From: Bacteroidota bacterium
GTDB lineage: Bacteria > Bacteroidota > Ignavibacteria > UBA10030 > SZUA-254
Direction of reading: 5' to 3'
Length of the DNA: 64,000 bases
NCBI GenBank assembly: GCA_036522515.1
Contig: DATDFQ010000001.1
Span: forward strand, 18,830-82,829
Every line of letters begins with the position of its first letter. Within the stretch, counting starts at the first letter, position 1. Both the position numbers and the translations under genes were made by a program. Shown here one piece after another: positions 60,963 to 64,000 of the stretch. The notes beneath the pieces were generated by a model. It was given only the letters and a program-made list of their open reading frames with translations, ran no database searches and was not told where the DNA came from.

Positions 60963-62063
60963 TTACTTGTGGGAGGTGTAAAGGAAGTGAATTTGGTCCG
61001 CTGTGAGCGCCCTCCTGTAGATGCGTAAGTTGTCCATCGCCCCCTGGAACACTCCATAGTCCGCCGATATTTCTTGAGTGTATCCGATAAGCAGAGGGCT
61101 TGACGAGATATTAAACGTCGAGTATGAATCTCCAACTTCCTGTTTCAGACTCCCGTTGATATAGAGTTGCATATGATGGTTCTGGCGATCGATCACCGCC
61201 CCGACGAATAGCCACTGCCCGATCTGATGACATGGAGATTCCTCAATCAACTCATTCTGACCACCGCTATCTCCGGCGGAATAGATCTGGAGATAGGGAC
61301 AGGCGAAGTTATCTTTCCAGGTGATGAGATACTCTCTGTTTGAGAAACCCTCCGTTTGAGGCGCCCCCTTGGATATGAGCAGCGGATAGTTGTTCGTGAC
61401 GCTGTCGATCCTCATCCACATTGTAATGGTCAACTGGTTCGTGGGATTCAGACTCGGGCTGTTGTCCACGGTGATGTAATTATCCACACCATTGAAGAGG
61501 TAAGCGCTATTGGGGTTTCCCCACGCGTCTGGCACGTATACTTGATTGATTGCAGAACCATTGTTGACATCGTTCGGATTGAGGCTTGAGTCCACTGTAT
61601 TTCCCTCGAACGGGAAATAAAGGACCAATCCTGTAGTAATGTCGGGGTTGCTGACGTTCCCCCAGCTCACATGTATTTCCAGATTTCCGGTCGCCGGTTC
61701 AAGGACAAGGTCCGCGTGGGCGGTTTCTCCTGAGAGAACTGTTACGTCCGTTTCCCCTGAAAAGCGGACGACGTCGGCTTCGTCCATCGCCGTCACCTTC
61801 AAGTGCCAGGTCCCGATGGCGATGTCCTGGAATGTTCCGGTTGCGGCCTGTCCACTGTCGGCAATCGTCAGCTCAAGGAAAACGCTTTCAAATCCTTCCC
61901 GGGAAAGAGCGGCTACAACGTGGGTGATGGATGCGGGTACACGCTCGAAGCGAATCACGATCTTTCCAGCCGGCTGAGGCGTATCGATGACACGCACGCT
62001 ATTCTGGCAGCTGAACGTGGCGAATGCGAACGCAAGGATTGCGAGGTGATGTGCGAGTCTCAT
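60963..62063 (-). CDS. Lipoprotein with LamG-like (laminin G/concanavalin) domain
   Basis: 366 residues from ATG 62063, chosen because GAGGAGGATC precedes it and a lipoprotein signal follows (AHHLAILAFAFATFSC). Residues 30-145 are a beta-sandwich (IVIRFERVPASITHVVAALSREG...). Residues 155-366 are a LamG/jelly-roll domain (LVLYFPFEGNTVDSSLNPNDV...AYLFNGVDNYITVDNS...LTITMWMRID...MDNLRIYRRALTADQI). Such domains bind carbohydrates or proteins. It is likely exposed at the outer membrane. It converges with the glycine-zipper gene on a shared terminator. Confidence 0.88.
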   Translation of the reverse strand: MRLAHHLAILAFAFATFSCQNSVRVIDTPQPAGKIVIRFERVPASITHVVAALSREGFESVFLELTIADSGQAATGTFQDIAIGTWHLKVTAMDEADVVRFSGETDVTVLSGETAHADLVLEPATGNLEIHVSWGNVSNPDITTGLVLYFPFEGNTVDSSLNPNDVNNGSAINQVYVPDAWGNPNSAYLFNGVDNYITVDNSPSLNPTNQLTITMWMRIDSVTNNYPLLISKGAPQTEGFSNREYLITWKDNFACPYLQIYSAGDSGGQNELIEESPCHQIGQWLFVGAVIDRQNHHMQLYINGSLKQEVGDSYSTFNISSSPLLIGYTQEISADYGVFQGAMDNLRIYRRALTADQIHFLYTSHK

Positions 62064-62407
62064 GATGGATCCTCCTCTCGAATGGAAATTGCCTTGACTC
62101 GAATACAACCCTCCTATGGAGTCAAGAATGCTAAAGGCGTGATGGCGACGCGGAAGTCCTCCAAACCGGTGAGCTCCCGGACCCGAATCGAATCTACTAA
62201 TAATGCATTCAAAGTTCAACTTTCATTCGGCACCGGAGATTGTTCCCCCGAGTGACCCTAAACCGATGAATCCAGGCCCAATTTGATGTGTGTAGAAGTG
62301 CATTTGGCCCGACCTCCCTAGAAAGCGAGCTCTATCGCCTTAATCAGTCCGACCAGATTATGACTCCAGTTTTCCTTATTGGGAAGATTTCATAGTATAT
62401 TGGGACG
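62064..62407. other. Divergent intergenic region
   Basis: It holds the ribosome site of the LamG gene (minus strand) and an 8-bp inverted repeat CTTGACTC/GAGTCAAG (62093-62126) that may be an operator. TATATTGG (62396-62403) lies just before the plus-strand ATG at 62408, but no matching -35 was found. No gene was seen. Confidence 0.45.
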
Positions 62408-63034
62408 ATGCTCGCAAACAATCATAATACATCGCGTTGTGAGGGAATAAGGGTCGTCCATTTTACGCCCGGGAATGAAGTCCCAAAGGAAGATTTGAAG
62501 CCGGGAGATTTCATCCTAACGCATGGAAACACATTTTACAGTTATCTCATTCGATTCGGTCAAGGCATCAGGTTCTATGGAGTGGATAGAAAGTATACCT
62601 GGTGGAGCCATGCCGCGATGATCACTTCCGTAGATGGTGAATTAGTTGAAGCGCTTGGGCCCGGGGTGGAGCAAACAAATATATCAAGGTATAAGGAGAC
62701 CGATTATCATCTCATTCAGCTTGGAAGTCTCGCGGATGAACACGATCGGCAACAGGTCGTCGAATTTGCAAAGTGGTGTTTGGGGGAGCAATACGGGTGG
62801 GTGACAATCTTGAGTATAGCAATCGGGTTGATCATGGGAGGCAAGTTCAAGTTCGGATTTGACGGACAGCAGATTTGTTCCGGTCTCGTAGCCCGGGCCC
62901 TTGAAAGAACTGATGCGATTTTTGACCGTTCACCTTCGCACATCATGCCCGCGGATCTTGCAAAGTATTTTTCTGTGGAACCCCCGCCGAAGGGATCAAG
63001 TAAAGGAACGATTCCAAAGTATAGAAGACCCTGA
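62408..63034 (+). CDS. YiiX/YebB-like permuted papain-fold hydrolase
   Basis: 208 residues. The order His68 (WWSHAAMI), Glu81 (ELVEALG), Cys157 (GQQICSGLVAR) matches the permuted NlpC/P60-like enzymes (YiiX/DUF830), where the His precedes the Cys. The LKPGDFILTHG opening is typical of the family. No signal peptide is seen. An internal hydrophobic stretch (VTILSIAIGLIMGG, about 132-145) could contact the membrane. Predicted as an amidase or acyltransferase on lipids or peptides. No ribosome site is obvious. Confidence 0.83.
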   Translation: MLANNHNTSRCEGIRVVHFTPGNEVPKEDLKPGDFILTHGNTFYSYLIRFGQGIRFYGVDRKYTWWSHAAMITSVDGELVEALGPGVEQTNISRYKETDYHLIQLGSLADEHDRQQVVEFAKWCLGEQYGWVTILSIAIGLIMGGKFKFGFDGQQICSGLVARALERTDAIFDRSPSHIMPADLAKYFSVEPPPKGSSKGTIPKYRRP

Positions 63035-63124
63035 GATTGAACCCCCGTGGGCGGTTCAAATTTCGTATAAAGCTTTTAGGGCTGGCCAGGTTACCTTTTC
63101 AACAAGTCAAACAACCGACATAAC

Positions 63125-63739
63125 ATGACAGAAACAAATCCCAACTCACGATTAGAAGCGTTTTGCGATGGAGTGTTTGCAATAGCGCTGACGCTCTTGA
63201 TTCTGGACATAAAAATTCCGCCGTCGGAAACCATAAATAATAATGCCGAATTCTGGCTCGCCCTCAAGCATCTTGCCCCGTCGGTATTTGCTTTTGTCTT
63301 AAGCTTTGTGATAATCCTGATCACATGGGTAAATCACCACAACGGTTTGAAAATGTTGAACAAATCGTCGCCCGCGTTTATCTATGCGAATGGTTTGCTC
63401 TTGCTTACAGTTGTGATTATTCCATTTCCCACCGCCTTGCTGGGCCAATATATATTCACCGACCACGCTGCTCCCGCCGTGATTCTCTATACCGCTGTCC
63501 TGGCGCTTCAAGCCATTGCCTGGATCCTAATGACCGGTGTCACCATCAGGAATCACCTGGCGAAGAATGAAAGCGCCGCTTTGATGACGCGTAAACAGAA
63601 TATGTATGGGTATTATGGCTTCTCGCTTTATATCGTGTTGGGGATTCTCGCTGTTTGGTTTCCACTTACGGTTGCAATCGTTACCACCTTCATCTGGATC
63701 TTTTGGTTAGTACTTGGGATTAGTCTCAAGCACGAGTGA
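63125..63739 (+). CDS. TMEM175-family potassium channel-like membrane protein
   Basis: 204 residues with six hydrophobic segments. The hallmark of the family lies at the start of TM1: RLEAFCDGVFAIALTLLILDI, the RxxxFxDxVFAIAxTLL motif whose isoleucines and leucines line the pore. It matches the single-repeat bacterial TMEM175 (DUF1211) proteins that assemble as tetramers. Probably conducts K+ across the inner membrane. No ribosome site is evident before the ATG. A terminator and tRNA-Gln lie downstream. Confidence 0.92.
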   Translation: MTETNPNSRLEAFCDGVFAIALTLLILDIKIPPSETINNNAEFWLALKHLAPSVFAFVLSFVIILITWVNHHNGLKMLNKSSPAFIYANGLLLLTVVIIPFPTALLGQYIFTDHAAPAVILYTAVLALQAIAWILMTGVTIRNHLAKNESAALMTRKQNMYGYYGFSLYIVLGILAVWFPLTVAIVTTFIWIFWLVLGISLKHE

Positions 63740-63794
63740 ATTGAACCGGGGGGTTATTCAGGTTGCAGCATTGAGACGCGGCAGGCCATAAAAG

Positions 63795-63822
63795 AAAACG
63801 GGCAGTGAAAACTGCCCGTTTT
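63795..63822. terminator. Bidirectional rho-independent terminator with GAAA tetraloop
   Basis: AAAACGGGCAGT (63795-63806) and ACTGCCCGTTTT (63811-63822) form a perfect 12-bp stem around GAAA. It ends both the TMEM175 and the convergent tRNA-Gln transcripts. Its stem nearly equals that at 60887. Confidence 0.95.
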
Positions 63823-63825
63823 ATG

Positions 63826-63898
63826 CTGCCCGGCTAGGACTCGAACCTAGACTTCCTTGATCCAGAGTCAAGTGTGTTGCCAATTACACCACCGGGCA
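63826..63898 (-). tRNA. tRNA-Gln (CTG anticodon)
   Basis: On the minus strand the acceptor TGCCCGG pairs with CCGGGCA. The anticodon stem CTTGA/TCAAG encloses CTCTGGA, giving anticodon CTG. The T-arm CTAGG-TTCGAGT-CCTAG is canonical. The discriminator is G, and CCA is not encoded. Confidence 0.95.
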
Positions 63899-64000
63899 AT
63901 GTCAAAAACACCAATTTTACCAAGGGGTTCTCTGGAAGGGGGCTGATTTAGCCGCGAGGGTGCAACCATTTTGCAACCACTGGGGTCAATTGGTATAGAA

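Noticed and set aside
63950..64000. Direct repeat TTGCAACCA near the window end as an integration site
   Set aside because: It is too short and cut by the window edge; no integrase is visible.

Overview
The window looks like a chromosomal segment of a moderately GC-rich, free-living Gram-negative bacterium of the Bacteroidota/Ignavibacteriota (FCB) group. Three things point there. Five complete secreted proteins end in type IX secretion (Por) C-terminal sorting domains, four of them with the NYPNPFNP signature. Many promoters pair a TTGACA-like -35 box with a TAnnTTTG-like -10 box after 17 bp. Outer-membrane beta-barrels and lipoproteins are abundant. No phage, plasmid, IS transposase or CRISPR array is visible. 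Species cannot be named from sequence alone.

Layout. 1-4613 (-): a giant secreted beta-helix protein, cut by the window start. 5510-5986: a lipoprotein. 6329-7902 (-): an arsenic operon arsR-arsM-arsC, divergent from a blue-copper-like lipoprotein at 8084. 8954-11414: envelope genes (DUF883 anchor, beta-barrel, DUF6600 lipoprotein). 11674-13581: an ABC-F ATPase of the Uup type. 14334: a pilin-like peptide behind a 750-bp unexplained leader. 14911 and 26758: two paralogous Ser/Thr kinases fused to a TolB-like domain and TPRs. 17275: a secreted sorting-domain protein. 19037-19811 (-): a 2OG-Fe(II) oxygenase and tRNA-Glu. 20041-25370 (-): a complete tripartite RND efflux operon. 25669-31919: a beta-propeller protein, kinase 2, PepSY and small membrane proteins, an SRAP/YedK DNA-crosslink protein and a DUF4032 kinase-like protein that appears to start at CTG. 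32290-39501: a 1,642-residue secreted beta-helix/cohesin-like protein, a TPR-TonB protein and a beta-barrel. 39524-48994: YdeI-like, ArsR-DUF2087, stomatin-like, prolyl oligopeptidase, DUF4242, secreted haloperoxidase-like, two lipoproteins, an exonuclease and a beta-barrel. 49026-58973: a matrixin protease, two isoprenylcysteine-methyltransferase-like proteins, a YjdI ferredoxin, a secreted S15 hydrolase, an ornithine-cyclodeaminase/threonine-dehydratase-like pair, a lipoprotein and a secreted metallophosphoesterase. 59094-63739: a TPR protein, lipoproteins, a YiiX-like peptidase and a TMEM175 channel, then a terminator and tRNA-Gln.

Most of the gene content serves the cell envelope and secretion: sorting-domain cargo, beta-barrels, lipoproteins, RND efflux. 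Metal and metalloid handling (ars genes, cupredoxin) and kinase signalling accompany it. The most unusual structure is non-coding. At least ten MITE-like elements of about 100-170 bp occur in two core types, most with related terminal repeats (GGTRSTG...). Four of them end 8-18 bp upstream of a -35 box.
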